From: Haloactinospora alba
GTDB taxonomy: Bacteria; Actinomycetota; Actinomycetes; Streptosporangiales; Streptosporangiaceae
DNA length: 64,000 bases
Direction: 5' to 3'
Assembly (NCBI RefSeq): GCF_006717075.1
Contig: NZ_VFQC01000001.1
Span: 3,581,501-3,645,500, forward strand
Below, in pieces: positions 51,400 to 60,563 of this stretch (its first letter is position 1; each line of letters starts with the position of its first letter). Below the pieces are notes generated by a model. That model ran no database searches. It saw nothing but the letters and a program-made list of their open reading frames with translations, and was not told the DNA's origin. A program made the translations under genes and the position numbers.

Positions 51400-52473
51400 A
51401 TGCCGGTGCGAACGGACGGCGCGCCCCGCCCGGGCAGGGGGCGCGCGGCACGCGCGGGTTCGGGCCAGCAGAAGGCGCTGGTCACGGCCCGGCGCATCGT
51501 CGAGGACATGCAGGACGGGACCGTGGGTTCCGCCTCGAAGCGGGCGCTCGCCTCCGTGCGCCGGTTGCTGGGGGCGCGCGGCGTGGCGGTGTCCGACCTC
51601 TCCGGCTCGCTGCGGTGGGTGGGGCGTCCGGCGCCCGAGCAGGAGACGGGCCCGCTCGTCGCCGGGGTCCTGAGCGCCGAGAGGCCGCGGGGGAAGCCTC
51701 CGCTGGTGGCGGTCCCGCTGCGGGTGCGCGACGAGCTCGACGGGGTGCTGCTGGTCTCCGGGGACGTGGCGACGGGCGCGGTCCGGGAGGTGGCGTCCCT
51801 GATGACGCAGGCCCTGGAACGGGGCCGGCTCGAGAGGTCCGCCGAACGGGCCGAACGGGCGGAGCTGCGCGCGTTGCGGGCCGAAATATCGCCACATTTC
51901 GTTTACAACGCGCTGACCGTGATCGCTTCGCTGGTGCACTCCGAACCGGACCGGGCGCGCGACCTCATGATCGACTTCGCCGACTACGCGCGCTACAGCT
52001 TCGTGCAGCACGGCGAGTACACGACGGTGTCGGAGGAGTTCCACGCGATCGAGACGTACTTCGCGCTGCAGCGCGCCGTCCTGGGCGACCGGCTGCAGGC
52101 GCACGTGCGTGTGGCGCCGGAGGTCCTCGCCGTCGCGGTCCCGTGCCTGGTCCTCGAACCGCTCGTCGAGAACGCGATACGGCACGGCATCGAACCCCGC
52201 TCCGGGCCGGGGACGGTGCACGTACACGGCGAGGCCGACGGAGACGAGTGCGTCATCACCGTGGAGGACGACGGCATCGGCATGGCCCCGGAGGAGGCCA
52301 GGGCCGCCCTCTCCGGGGACGCCGACACCGGCCGGATCGGGCTCGCCAACGTGGACAAGCGGCTGCGGAACGTCTTCGGCTCGTGGTTCGGGCTGGTGCT
52401 GGAGACCGAACTCGGCGCGGGGACCAGGGCGACCGTCCGGCTCCCCCGGTTCCAGCCCGGGGTGCTGCCGTGA
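51400..52473 (+). CDS. LytS/YehU-type sensor histidine kinase
   Basis: This protein has 357 residues from ATG 51400; a longer frame from GTG 51343 exists. The region before the kinase (about residues 60-150) looks like a GAF-type sensor domain, and there are no membrane helices, so it is cytosolic. The phospho-acceptor helix reads LRAEISPHFVYNALTVIASL, the His_kinase family signature. The HATPase part has LVENAIRHGIEP (N box), VEDDGIGM and GRIGLANVDKRLR. It overlaps the response regulator by four bases. It is probably the sensor that controls the acetate genes on either side. Confidence 0.9.
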   Translation: MPVRTDGAPRPGRGRAARAGSGQQKALVTARRIVEDMQDGTVGSASKRALASVRRLLGARGVAVSDLSGSLRWVGRPAPEQETGPLVAGVLSAERPRGKPPLVAVPLRVRDELDGVLLVSGDVATGAVREVASLMTQALERGRLERSAERAERAELRALRAEISPHFVYNALTVIASLVHSEPDRARDLMIDFADYARYSFVQHGEYTTVSEEFHAIETYFALQRAVLGDRLQAHVRVAPEVLAVAVPCLVLEPLVENAIRHGIEPRSGPGTVHVHGEADGDECVITVEDDGIGMAPEEARAALSGDADTGRIGLANVDKRLRNVFGSWFGLVLETELGAGTRATVRLPRFQPGVLP

Positions 52474-53252
52474 CGGGTGAACCGGCGACGGGGTTGCGGG
52501 TCCTGGCGGTGGACGACCTTCCCGCCGCGTTGGACGAGATGCGCCGCATGCTGTCGGAGGCGCCCGAGGTCGCCGACGTGGACTCGGCCGGGGACCCGGT
52601 GCACGCGTTGAAGTGCATCCAGGCCAACCGTTACGACGCGGTGTTCCTGGACATCGCCATGCCCGGCCTGGACGGTATCGAACTGGGCTCCCTCCTGGCG
52701 CGGTTGGCGCAGCCGCCGGTCATCGTGTTCGTGACCGCCTACAGCGAGCACGCCGTCACCGCCTACGGCATCGGCGCCGTGGACTACCTGCTCAAGCCCG
52801 TCCGCCCGGAGCGGCTGTCGGCGGCGCTGGCCAAGGTGGTCCGGATGGCCGGGACGCCGGACGGCGGAGAGGACCGGGCGCCCGACTCGGACGGGATGGC
52901 GGCGCTCCCGGTCGAGGCGGGGGGACGCACCTGGTACGTGCACCGCGACGACGTCCGGTTCGTCGAGGCCAGCGGGGACTACGCCCGGCTGCACACCCCC
53001 ACCGGGGTGCACCCGGTGCGGATACCGGTCTCGCGGCTCGAGGAGCACTGGGCAAGCGCGGGGTTCCTCCGGGTCCACCGGGGCTACCTGGTCTCGCTGG
53101 AGGCGGTGCGCGAGCTGCGCAGCGACCCCACCGGCAACCTGCTGGCCCGCACCGACCTCGGCGACGTTCCGGTGAGCCGGCGGCACGCCCGGAACCTGCG
53201 CGAACGCCTGCTGGAGGCGGCGCAGCGCGGCTGGCTGGGGCGGCGGTCGTGA
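52470..53252 (+). CDS. LytTR-family response regulator
   Basis: This protein has 260 residues from GTG 52470, overlapping the kinase stop. The receiver domain shows VLAVDDLPAALDEM with the acidic pocket, VFLDIAMPGLDGIELG with the phospho-acceptor Asp near residue 59, and FVTAYSEHAVTAYGIGAVDYLLKPV. The C-terminal LytTR DNA-binding domain follows from about residue 145 (VHRDDVRFVEASGDYARLHT, FLRVHRGYLVSLEAV). LytTR regulators with LytS-type kinases control pyruvate or acetate carriers in several bacteria, which fits the genes here. Confidence 0.92.
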   Translation: MTGEPATGLRVLAVDDLPAALDEMRRMLSEAPEVADVDSAGDPVHALKCIQANRYDAVFLDIAMPGLDGIELGSLLARLAQPPVIVFVTAYSEHAVTAYGIGAVDYLLKPVRPERLSAALAKVVRMAGTPDGGEDRAPDSDGMAALPVEAGGRTWYVHRDDVRFVEASGDYARLHTPTGVHPVRIPVSRLEEHWASAGFLRVHRGYLVSLEAVRELRSDPTGNLLARTDLGDVPVSRRHARNLRERLLEAAQRGWLGRRS

Positions 53253-53602
53253 GCCGGACCAGGCGGCGGGTGACGGTGATGAGCCCGCAGACGCGCCTCG
53301 CCCGCGGCCGCGGGAAACTGCGCCGGAAGTGGCGCCTGCCCCGGATCGGACGGCGCGACGCCGAACGGGCCCGCGCGTTGTACCGCGCCCAGGGCGCCCG
53401 CGGAGCGGTCTCGCTCGGTGCGCTCTTCCTCCTGTTGTTCGGCATGCCCGGCGTGTTCGCGCTCTGGCCGGAACTCGACCACGTCCGGCTGTGGGGCGTA
53501 CCGGTGTCGTGGCTGATGGTGGGCGTGGTCCCGTTCCCGGTGATGGCCGGCCTCGCCTGGTGGCAGCTGCGGTGGGCGGAGCGGACCGAGGAGCGGGAAT
53601 GA
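53249..53602 (+). CDS. Small subunit of a sodium:solute (acetate-type) symporter
   Basis: The 117-residue protein starts at GTG 53249 (overlap with the regulator) and ends overlapping the symporter ATG. A basic 60-residue N-terminal region precedes two membrane helices (AVSLGALFLLLFGMPGVFAL and VPVSWLMVGVVPFPVMAGLAWW), then WQLRWAERTEERE. Such small two-TM proteins accompany ActP-type symporters, as DUF485/YjcH does in enterobacteria. The coupling by overlapping codons supports a joint complex. Confidence 0.78.
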   Translation: MSRTRRRVTVMSPQTRLARGRGKLRRKWRLPRIGRRDAERARALYRAQGARGAVSLGALFLLLFGMPGVFALWPELDHVRLWGVPVSWLMVGVVPFPVMAGLAWWQLRWAERTEERE

Positions 53603-55287
53603 CCGCGGTGCTGGCGGTTGCCCCGGTGGCTCTGGTGACCCTGCTGGTGGGGTTGCGCGGGGTCGCCGCCATGCGCAGCTCCTCCGACTTCCTCGTCGCG
53701 TCCCGGCGCGTGTCCCCGCTGGTGAACTCCGCCGCGGTGTCCGGCGAGTACCTGTCCGCCGCCTCCTTCCTCGGTATCTCCGCCCTCGTGCTCACCGACG
53801 GGATCGGGTCGCTGTGGTACAGCGTGGGTTTCACCGCCGGCTACGTCGCGATGCTCGTGCTGGTGGCGGCGCCGATGCGGCGTTCGGGCGCGCTGACGGT
53901 CCCGGACTTCGCCGAGGCGCGCCTGGCCTCGGTCCCGCTGCGCCGCCTCTCCGCCGTCGTGGTGCTCGTGATCGGGCTCCTGTACGTGGTGCCGCAGTTC
54001 CGCACCGCCGGGCTGGTCCTCAGTTCCATCAGCGACGCCCCGTACTGGGTGGGGGTGGCCGTCGCCGGAACCGTCGCCAGCCTCACCCTCGCGCTGGGCG
54101 GGATGCGGGCGGCGACCTACGTGCAGGCGTTCCAGTTCGTGCTGAAGCTGCTGCTGTTCATCGTTCCGGCGATCTGGCTGGTCGTGCACGCGGGTGCGGA
54201 GACCCGGCACGAGGCGCTGCACCCCGCCCAGTTCACGCGTTTCCAGCAGGACACCCCGGTGACGTTCGAGGTGGACACCACGCTGACGGTGCCCGAGGAC
54301 ACGGCCGTCCGCCATCCCGGTGGCTCCGCCGAGACGCTGCCCGCCGGGCGGGTCACCGTCCCCTCCGGTGAGCGTCTGGTCTTCCCGGAGGGAACGCCGG
54401 TACCGAAAGTGGAAGGAACGGACCTGCCCGGCGGTGCCGGGTGGGAGCGGCCGCTGCTGGACACGCGGGACTCGGGCCACCCGCTGCTGGGGACGTGGGC
54501 CGTGCTGGTCGCCACCGTCTTCGGCGCTATGGGGCTGCCGCACGTGCTGATGCGGTTCCACACCAGCCCGGACGGGAGCGCCGCCCGCAGGACGGCGGCG
54601 CTCACCGTCGGCCTGCTCGGTGCCTTCTACCTGTTCCCCGGGGTGTACGGGGTGCTCGCCAAGGTCCTCGTGCCGGAGCTGTACGTGTCGAAGGCGACGG
54701 ACACCGCGGTCGTGGCGCTGCCGGCGGCGGTGGACCCGGGCGGGGCCGGGACCGTGTTCACCGTGCTGCTCAGCGCGGGCGCGTTCGCCGCGTTCCTGTC
54801 GACGTCGCTCGGGCTGGTGCTGGCCATCTCCGGTGCTGTCGCGCACGACCTGATGCCGACCCGGTTGCGCACGCTGCGGCTGGCCGCGGTGGCCGTGGCC
54901 GCGGGCGTCGTGCTACTCGCCCTGCCGGCTGCGCGGTTCGACGTCGAGGTGCTGGTCACGTGGGGGTTCACTGTCGCCGCGTCCACGTTCTGCCCCCTGC
55001 TGGTGCTGGGGATCTGGTGGAGGCGGCTGACCGCCGGAGGGGCGATCGCCGGGGTGCTGACCGGGTTGTCGGCCACGTCGGGAGCGTTCCTGGCGGGAAT
55101 GTTCGGACCCGAGCTGGACGGCTGGTTCGCGTTCCTGGCCTCCTACCCGGCGCTGTGGTCGGTTCCCACCGCGTTCGCGACGATGATCGCGGTGTCGCTG
55201 TGCGGCAGGCCGCCCTCGTGGAGCACCACCGCGCTGCTGCGCCTGCACCTGGACGCCCGGAGGGACGGGACCGGGTTGGGGGGTTAG
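53599..55287 (+). CDS. Sodium:solute symporter, cation/acetate type (ActP-like)
   Basis: The 562-residue protein starts at ATG 53599, overlapping the small-subunit stop as ATGA. It has about thirteen membrane helices with SSS-family features: SSDFLVASRRVSPLVNSAAVSGEYLSAASFLG is the family's N-terminal signature (quoted here in part as GEYLSAASFLGI), plus GGMRAATYVQAFQF and FGAMGLPHVLMRF. A soluble loop of about 90 residues (around 215-300), rich in Thr, Pro and Glu, is inserted between two helices. With the sensor pair and acsA nearby, acetate or a related monocarboxylate is the likely substrate. Confidence 0.88.
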   Translation: MTAVLAVAPVALVTLLVGLRGVAAMRSSSDFLVASRRVSPLVNSAAVSGEYLSAASFLGISALVLTDGIGSLWYSVGFTAGYVAMLVLVAAPMRRSGALTVPDFAEARLASVPLRRLSAVVVLVIGLLYVVPQFRTAGLVLSSISDAPYWVGVAVAGTVASLTLALGGMRAATYVQAFQFVLKLLLFIVPAIWLVVHAGAETRHEALHPAQFTRFQQDTPVTFEVDTTLTVPEDTAVRHPGGSAETLPAGRVTVPSGERLVFPEGTPVPKVEGTDLPGGAGWERPLLDTRDSGHPLLGTWAVLVATVFGAMGLPHVLMRFHTSPDGSAARRTAALTVGLLGAFYLFPGVYGVLAKVLVPELYVSKATDTAVVALPAAVDPGGAGTVFTVLLSAGAFAAFLSTSLGLVLAISGAVAHDLMPTRLRTLRLAAVAVAAGVVLLALPAARFDVEVLVTWGFTVAASTFCPLLVLGIWWRRLTAGGAIAGVLTGLSATSGAFLAGMFGPELDGWFAFLASYPALWSVPTAFATMIAVSLCGRPPSWSTTALLRLHLDARRDGTGLGG

Positions 55288-55335
55288 GTCCTGCCGACGG
55301 GCGCACCCCAAGCCCGCCCCGGAGTTCCCCCGGGA

Positions 55336-56568
55336 TCAGCAGCGCTCCAGCACCGGTGCCGGGTCGGCACCGGTGCCGACCTCCGCTCCGGTGGCGGCCT
55401 CCGGACGAACGCGGACCGCCTTCCGCCGGCGCCGGTCCAACCCTCCCGAGAGCAGGGCGGCGGCGAGCCCGGCGCCGGCGAACACAGCGCCGATCCAGGC
55501 CGGGGCGGTGTAGCCCGCGCCGCTGTCGATGGCGGCGCCGTTGACCCACGCTGTCACGGCGTTGCCGAGGTTGAACGCGGCGATGTTCACCGCCGAGGCC
55601 AGCGCCGGCGCCTGGACGGCCTCGTCCATCACCCGCGTCTGGATGGTGGGAGTGATGGCGAAACCGACCGCGCCGAAGACGAACAGGGTCACGGGGGCCG
55701 GTACCGGGGAGTGGAGGGTGTGGGCGAACACCACCAGCAGCACGGCCATGCCGGCCAGGACCGTGTAGAGCGTGGGCATCAGTCTGCGGTCGGCTGCCTT
55801 GCCCCCGACGTAGTTGCCCACCACCAGGCCGCTGCCGAACAGCACCAGCAGCCACGGCACGGCCCCGGTGGGGAACCCGGCCACCGTGGTCATCATCGGT
55901 TCGACGTAGGTGACGATGCCGAAGAAGGCGGCGAAGCCCAGCGCGGTGACCAGCAGCGCCAGCCACACCTGGACGTTGCGGAACGCCTTCAGTTCACCGC
56001 GCAGGGTCGCGGAGGGATCCGCGGGCTGGTGGGGAACGAGCGCGGCGATCAGGGCCAGGGCGAGAAGGCCGATCACGGTCACCGCCCAGAAGGTGGAACG
56101 CCACCCCAGCTGTTGGCCCAGCGCCGTTCCCATGGGAACGCCCAGCACGTTGGCCAGGGTCAGACCGGCGAACATCAGCGCCACCGCCCTGGCCCGCTTC
56201 TCCTCGGGGACGAGGCCGGCCGCCACCACGGAGCCGACACCGAAGAACGCGCCGTGGGTGAGCGAGGCCACCACCCGTCCGGCCATCAGGAGCCCGTAGC
56301 TGGGGGCCAGCGCGGAGATCAGGTTACCGGCGACGAAGATCCCCATCAGGGTGAGCAGCATCGTCTTGCGGGGCGCCTTCGTTCCCGCCGCGGTCAGCAA
56401 CGGCGCCCCGACCACGACACCGGCCGCGTAGCCGGAGACCAGCAGGCCCGCCGTAGGGATGGATACCTCCAGGTCGTGGGAAATCCCGGACATCAGTCCC
56501 ACGATCACGAACTCCGTGAGTCCGATACCGAATGCGCCGACGGCCAGCGCCAACAACGCGAGGGGCAA
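55336..56568 (-). CDS. MFS exporter, DHA1 family (AraJ/Cml-like)
   Basis: This protein has 410 residues from TTG 56568, chosen because AAAGGA lies seven bases upstream and the family begins with this helix (PLALLALAVGAFGIGLTEF). Twelve helices are predicted. GRVVASLTHGAFFGVGSVVA and LANVLGVPMGTALGQQLGWR are typical of DHA1 exporters related to AraJ and chloramphenicol exporters. The basic/acidic tail lies inside. It is divergent from a LysR-type gene, its likely regulator. The substrate is unknown. Confidence 0.88.
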   Translation of the reverse strand: MPLALLALAVGAFGIGLTEFVIVGLMSGISHDLEVSIPTAGLLVSGYAAGVVVGAPLLTAAGTKAPRKTMLLTLMGIFVAGNLISALAPSYGLLMAGRVVASLTHGAFFGVGSVVAAGLVPEEKRARAVALMFAGLTLANVLGVPMGTALGQQLGWRSTFWAVTVIGLLALALIAALVPHQPADPSATLRGELKAFRNVQVWLALLVTALGFAAFFGIVTYVEPMMTTVAGFPTGAVPWLLVLFGSGLVVGNYVGGKAADRRLMPTLYTVLAGMAVLLVVFAHTLHSPVPAPVTLFVFGAVGFAITPTIQTRVMDEAVQAPALASAVNIAAFNLGNAVTAWVNGAAIDSGAGYTAPAWIGAVFAGAGLAAALLSGGLDRRRRKAVRVRPEAATGAEVGTGADPAPVLERC

Positions 56569-56752
56569 TGGTGCGTCCTTTCTCGGAACAAATCCGTTGC
56601 GCTGCGCGAACACGAACGGGAATCCGGAACCGCTCGGTTCTCCGTGTTCACGGCAAACTCGTTGACGCACCCACTGTCATAGATAGGACAGAATGAAACA
56701 ATAACGACATAAAGAATGGTTGCTTAGTGCGAATAAACGATGGGACAGGCAC

Positions 56753-57655
56753 GTGGACCAGCAGGAACTGGCGGCGTTCCTCACCCTGGCCGAGGAGCTC
56801 CACTTCAGGCGTACCGCCGAACGCCTGCACCTCACTCCCGGCCGGGTGAGCCAGACCATCAAGAAACTGGAACGCTGCATCGGCGCGCCGCTGTTCGAGC
56901 GGACCAGCCGGTCGGTGCGGCTGACCCCGCTCGGTGAGCAGTTGCGCACCGGTGTGGAGCCCGCCCACCGGCGCATACGCGAGGAGGTCGAGCGGGCCAC
57001 CGCGGCCGCGCGGGGGACGACGGGAACGCTGGACGTGGGGTTCGTCGGTGCGACCGCCGGACGCGTCCTGCTCGACGTCGTGGACCGCCTCCGCTGCTGC
57101 CACCCCGGGTGCGAGGTGCGGATCCGGGAGAAGCAGCTCGGGAACCTGCTGTGGCCGCTGCGCTCGGACGAGGTCGACATCCTGCTCACCCAGTTCCCCG
57201 TGCGGGAGGACGACCTGACCACGGGGCCGGTCGTCATCCGCGAGTCCCCCGCGCTCGCGGTTCCCGCCGGACACCTCCTGGCACAGCGCGCGTCCGTCAC
57301 CACGGAGGACCTGGCGGGGACGACGGTGCTGAGCGTCACGGGCGCGCCCGACTACTGGGTGGACCACCTCATCCCCCCGCACACGCCCAGCGGGCGCGCG
57401 GTCCACCGAACGGAGACCACCACGTTCCAGGAGACGCTCGCCCTCGTGGGGGCGGGGCGGGGTGTCCGACCGGTGGGCGCCGCCTCGTGCCAGTACTACG
57501 CCCGTCCCGACGTCGCCTACGTCCCGTTCACCGACGCCCCGCCGCTGGAGTTCGGACCGGTGTGGCGCACCTCGAACGAGAACGCCCGCGTCAGGGCGTT
57601 CGCCTCGGCCACCCGCGCCTTCCTCGACTCCCGCTCCGGACCGGTGACGTTCTGA
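56753..57655 (+). CDS. LysR-family transcriptional regulator
   Basis: This protein has 300 residues from GTG 56753 (MDQQELAAFLTLAEELHF). The helix-turn-helix (FRRTAERLHLTPGRVSQTIK) and linker (LERCIGAPLFERTSRSVRLT) are textbook. The C-terminal effector domain starts GTLDVGFVGAT. The 184-bp gap to the divergent MFS gene is AT-rich and should hold shared promoters, although I could not fix a T-N11-A box with confidence. It probably activates or represses the exporter. Confidence 0.92.
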   Translation: MDQQELAAFLTLAEELHFRRTAERLHLTPGRVSQTIKKLERCIGAPLFERTSRSVRLTPLGEQLRTGVEPAHRRIREEVERATAAARGTTGTLDVGFVGATAGRVLLDVVDRLRCCHPGCEVRIREKQLGNLLWPLRSDEVDILLTQFPVREDDLTTGPVVIRESPALAVPAGHLLAQRASVTTEDLAGTTVLSVTGAPDYWVDHLIPPHTPSGRAVHRTETTTFQETLALVGAGRGVRPVGAASCQYYARPDVAYVPFTDAPPLEFGPVWRTSNENARVRAFASATRAFLDSRSGPVTF

Positions 57656-57804
57656 CACCGCCGGTCCCAACCGCCCCGGATGCGGGTTCCCCCGGCGTGG
57701 GTGCTCGCACACGGTGGCCGTGGCGGGCATAGTGGGCGGCGCACCGGGCGGGCATCCCACCACCGGTACACCGCCGAACCCGACAGAAGGGGCTGGTAAC
57801 CGCC

Positions 57805-57993
57805 ATGGCACCGAACGGTCTCGTGCGCACCCGCAACAGCAGGATCATCGCCGGGGTGTGCGGAGGGCTGGCACGCCGGTTCGGGCTGTCGCCGTTCCTG
57901 GTGCGGCTGCTGTTCGTCGTGTCGTGCGTCCTCCCCGGTCCCCAGTTCGTCATCTACATCGCCCTGTGGATCCTGATCCCCAACGAGAGGTGA
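57805..57993 (+). CDS. PspC-domain small membrane protein
   Basis: The 62-residue protein is essentially a bare PspC domain. It has the motif RNSRIIAGVCGGLARRFGLS, then a hydrophobic helix (FLVRLLFVVSCVLPG) and FVIYIALWILIPNER at the end. PspC proteins are linked to envelope stress in other bacteria; a stand-alone short form is common in actinobacteria and its task is unclear. No phage-shock partners are next to it. Confidence 0.9.
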   Translation: MAPNGLVRTRNSRIIAGVCGGLARRFGLSPFLVRLLFVVSCVLPGPQFVIYIALWILIPNER

Positions 57994-58111
57994 GGCGGGG
58001 AAACGGCCGGAGGGTGCGCCGAGCGTTGCCCTCCCGCGAGGGGCGGACCCACGGGCACCGCCCGCGGCGCGCACCGCCACGGCGGCCCCTACCCGTCCGC
58101 CGCCGGGATTG

Positions 58112-59455
58112 TCATCCCGACCCCGCCGACGAGGGGGCCGCTGGTTCGAGCTGCTCGGCCGCGCCGCCGCAGCAGTCACCGGCCGCCTCAGCGGACTGGG
58201 GCTCCTCGGCGGTCCCCGGCCCTGCGCAGACCCCGGTCTCGGGAAGCGTCAGCTCCACCCGCCGCGCTGAGGCGTGGTCGCCCGCCAGCCGGGCGGCGAT
58301 GCTGCGCACCTGTTCGTAACCGGTCAGGGCCAGGAACGTGGGGGCACGGCCGTAGGACTTCATCCCCGCCAGGTAGAGGTCGGGTTCGGGGTGAGCGAGC
58401 TCCGCGGCACCGTGCGGGTAGACCGTGCCGCAGGAGTGCACGTTGGGGTCGATGAGCGGGGCGAGCGCGCTCGGCGCCTGCAGGCTGGCGTCCAGCTCGA
58501 GCCGCACCTCCGAGAGCCACGAGAGTTCCGGACGGTAGCCGGTCAGCACCACGGCCTCGTCGACCGGGTCGAGTTCCCGGCCGCCCTCGTCGACCAGTCG
58601 CATCCGCCCCTCCTCGGTGCGGATCCGTGCGGTGGCGAACCCCGTCACCACCGCGATCCGGCCGGCCTCCACCGCCGCCCTCGCGCGTGTGCCCAGGGCG
58701 CCGCGCGCCGCGAGCTGGTCGGCCTCCCCACCGCCGAAGGCGTCACCGATCCCGTCCCGCCGCAGCACCCACACCACGCGGGTTTCCGGTACCCGCCGGG
58801 CCAGCTCGTCCAGCGCCAGCAGGGTTGTCAGCGCCGAGTGCCCCCGGCCGACCACGGCGTTGGCACGTCCGGCGTGGCGGCCGCGGGTGGCGGGGTCGGC
58901 GAGGTCGGGAATCCGGTAGGTGATGTGCTCGCGCGCGGCCTCCTCACCCAGGGCGGGCAGGCCGTCCGCGCCCGCCGGGTTGGGCGAGTGCCACGTGCCC
59001 GAGGCGTCGACCACCGCGCGGGCGACGATCCGCTCCTCGTCCCCGCCGGGAAGGCGCACCCGGACGGTGAACGGTCGCTCTCCGCGGTCGGCGTCCACCA
59101 CCCGGTCGCGTCCGAGCCGGCTCACTCCGGTGACCTCGGCGTCGAAACGGACGGTGCCCCCGAGCGCCGCTGCCAACGGTTCCAGGTACTCCCGCCTCCA
59201 CTCCGCGCCGGTGGGGTGGGTGTCCTCGTCGGGGCAGCGCCAGCCGGAGGCGGCGAGCAGCCGCGCGGCGGACGGGGCGACGAGATCGCGCCAGGGGGAG
59301 AACAACCGCACGTGGCCCCACTCCCGTACGGAGGCGCCGGCCGAACCCGCCTTCTCCAGCACCACGGTGGCCACGCCCCGCTCCCGCAGCTCGGCCGCCG
59401 CCGCCAGCCCCACCGGACCGGCGCCGACCACCACGACCGGGTTCCCCTCGTTCAT
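58112..59455 (-). CDS. arsO: FAD-dependent monooxygenase-like protein, probable ArsO-type
   Basis: This protein has 447 residues from ATG 59455 (AAAGGATG upstream). FAD-binding VVVVGAGPVGLAAAAELRER at the N-terminus, ARAVVDASGTWHSPNP, an NAD(P)-type motif AVVGRGHSALTTLLAL and AVVLTGYRPELSW follow the flavin monooxygenase plan. SYGRAPTFLALTGYEQVR is typical of proteins found in arsenic islands. The tail carries a CC pair (AGDCCGGAAEQ) that could bind thiophilic metal. A divergent ArsR-type gene supports an arsenic role, but no arsenite pump is in the window. Confidence 0.75.
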   Translation of the reverse strand: MNEGNPVVVVGAGPVGLAAAAELRERGVATVVLEKAGSAGASVREWGHVRLFSPWRDLVAPSAARLLAASGWRCPDEDTHPTGAEWRREYLEPLAAALGGTVRFDAEVTGVSRLGRDRVVDADRGERPFTVRVRLPGGDEERIVARAVVDASGTWHSPNPAGADGLPALGEEAAREHITYRIPDLADPATRGRHAGRANAVVGRGHSALTTLLALDELARRVPETRVVWVLRRDGIGDAFGGGEADQLAARGALGTRARAAVEAGRIAVVTGFATARIRTEEGRMRLVDEGGRELDPVDEAVVLTGYRPELSWLSEVRLELDASLQAPSALAPLIDPNVHSCGTVYPHGAAELAHPEPDLYLAGMKSYGRAPTFLALTGYEQVRSIAARLAGDHASARRVELTLPETGVCAGPGTAEEPQSAEAAGDCCGGAAEQLEPAAPSSAGSG

Positions 59456-59467
59456 ACCGCATCCTTT

Positions 59468-59514
59468 CATAGACCAATATCGATGAAAGATTACTCCATT
59501 GATCACGGTCTATG
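59468..59514. promoter_or_regulatory. Inverted repeat in the divergent ars-type promoter region
   Basis: CATAGACC (59468-59475) and GGTCTATG (59507-59514) flank an AT-rich centre containing ATCGATGAAAG. It lies between the two divergent starts (59455 and 59549), where an ArsR-type repressor would bind. Confidence 0.5.
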
Positions 59515-59548
59515 GAAGACAACATCGAGCGCGATCGATAATGGGAGC

Positions 59549-60424
59549 ATGACCACACACACGCCCGACCATCCCGCCCCGGCGCTGGCCCCCTCCGACG
59601 CGGCGACCTACGCCGCCTGGTTCGCCTGCCTGGCCGACCCCACGCGCGTGCGCCTGATACACGCGGTCGCCTCGCGTCCGGGCTCCAGCGGCGTCGGTGA
59701 GCTCGCCGACGCGCTGGACATCAGCCAACCCACGGTCTCCCACCACCTGCGCACCCTGGCCGACACCGGTTTCGTCACCCTGACCAAGGAGGGCACCTCC
59801 ACCCGCGTGGCCGTCAATCCCGCCTGCTGCACCGGGCTTCCCCACGCCGCCGACGCGGTCATGGGCGTACTCGCCACCCGCCCCTGCTGCCCCACCGACC
59901 TGCCCGAGGACGTCTCGGTGCGCGCCATGGAACCCGGCGACACCGAGGACGTGCTCCGGATCTACGCCGAGGGGATCGCCACGGGACACGCCACCTTCGA
60001 GACCGAGGTGCCCGACGCGGCCGCGCTCGACGCGCGCTGGCTGCCCAACCACCGCTGGGTGGCCGAGATCGGCGGCGAGGTGGTGGGATGGGCCGCCGCC
60101 TCACCCGTCTCGGCCAGGGAGGTCTACTCCGGGGTGGCCGAGACGTCGGTCTACGTCGGCGAGAACGCCCGTGGCCGCGGCGTCGGCAAGGCCCTGATCC
60201 ACACGCAGGTCACCCAGGCCGACAAGCGGGGGCTGTGGACCCTGCAGACCGCGATCTTCCCCGAGAACAAGGCGAGCCTGGCCCTGCACCACACGGCGGG
60301 TTTCCGCACCCTCGGCGTCCGCGAACGCATCGCCCGGCACCACGGGCGGTGGCGCGACACCGTCCTACTCGAACGCCGGCGCGACGACGACACCTGCCAG
60401 GACACCGCCGAGCCCACCACGTGA
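59549..60424 (+). CDS. Fusion of ArsR-type regulator and GNAT acetyltransferase (ArsN-like)
   Basis: This protein has 291 residues from ATG 59549. Residues 1-100 form an ArsR winged helix (WFACLADPTRVRLIHAVASR, ALDISQPTVSHHLRTLADTG) with Cys pairs in NPACCTGL and TRPCCPTD. Residues from about 115 form a GNAT domain of the phosphinothricin acetyltransferase type: VRAMEPGDTEDVLRIYAEG, ATFETEVPDA, SVYVGENARGRGVGKALI and FPENKASLALHHTAGF. ArsN enzymes of that type act on organoarsenicals in other bacteria. One protein thus may sense and modify the same compound. The frame is continuous, with no sign of an assembly error. Confidence 0.85.
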   Translation: MTTHTPDHPAPALAPSDAATYAAWFACLADPTRVRLIHAVASRPGSSGVGELADALDISQPTVSHHLRTLADTGFVTLTKEGTSTRVAVNPACCTGLPHAADAVMGVLATRPCCPTDLPEDVSVRAMEPGDTEDVLRIYAEGIATGHATFETEVPDAAALDARWLPNHRWVAEIGGEVVGWAAASPVSAREVYSGVAETSVYVGENARGRGVGKALIHTQVTQADKRGLWTLQTAIFPENKASLALHHTAGFRTLGVRERIARHHGRWRDTVLLERRRDDDTCQDTAEPTT

Positions 60425-60563
60425 ACGGCCGGGACGTTCCGGGGTCCCGGCCGATGGTTTGCCACGACAGGGCCACGGCGCGTGCCGGTTCGGTGCCGGC
60501 CCCGGTGGCTGTCCCGGAGCTGGCTCGGGAGCGTGAGGGACGTGTCGGGTTCCCGAACCGGCG

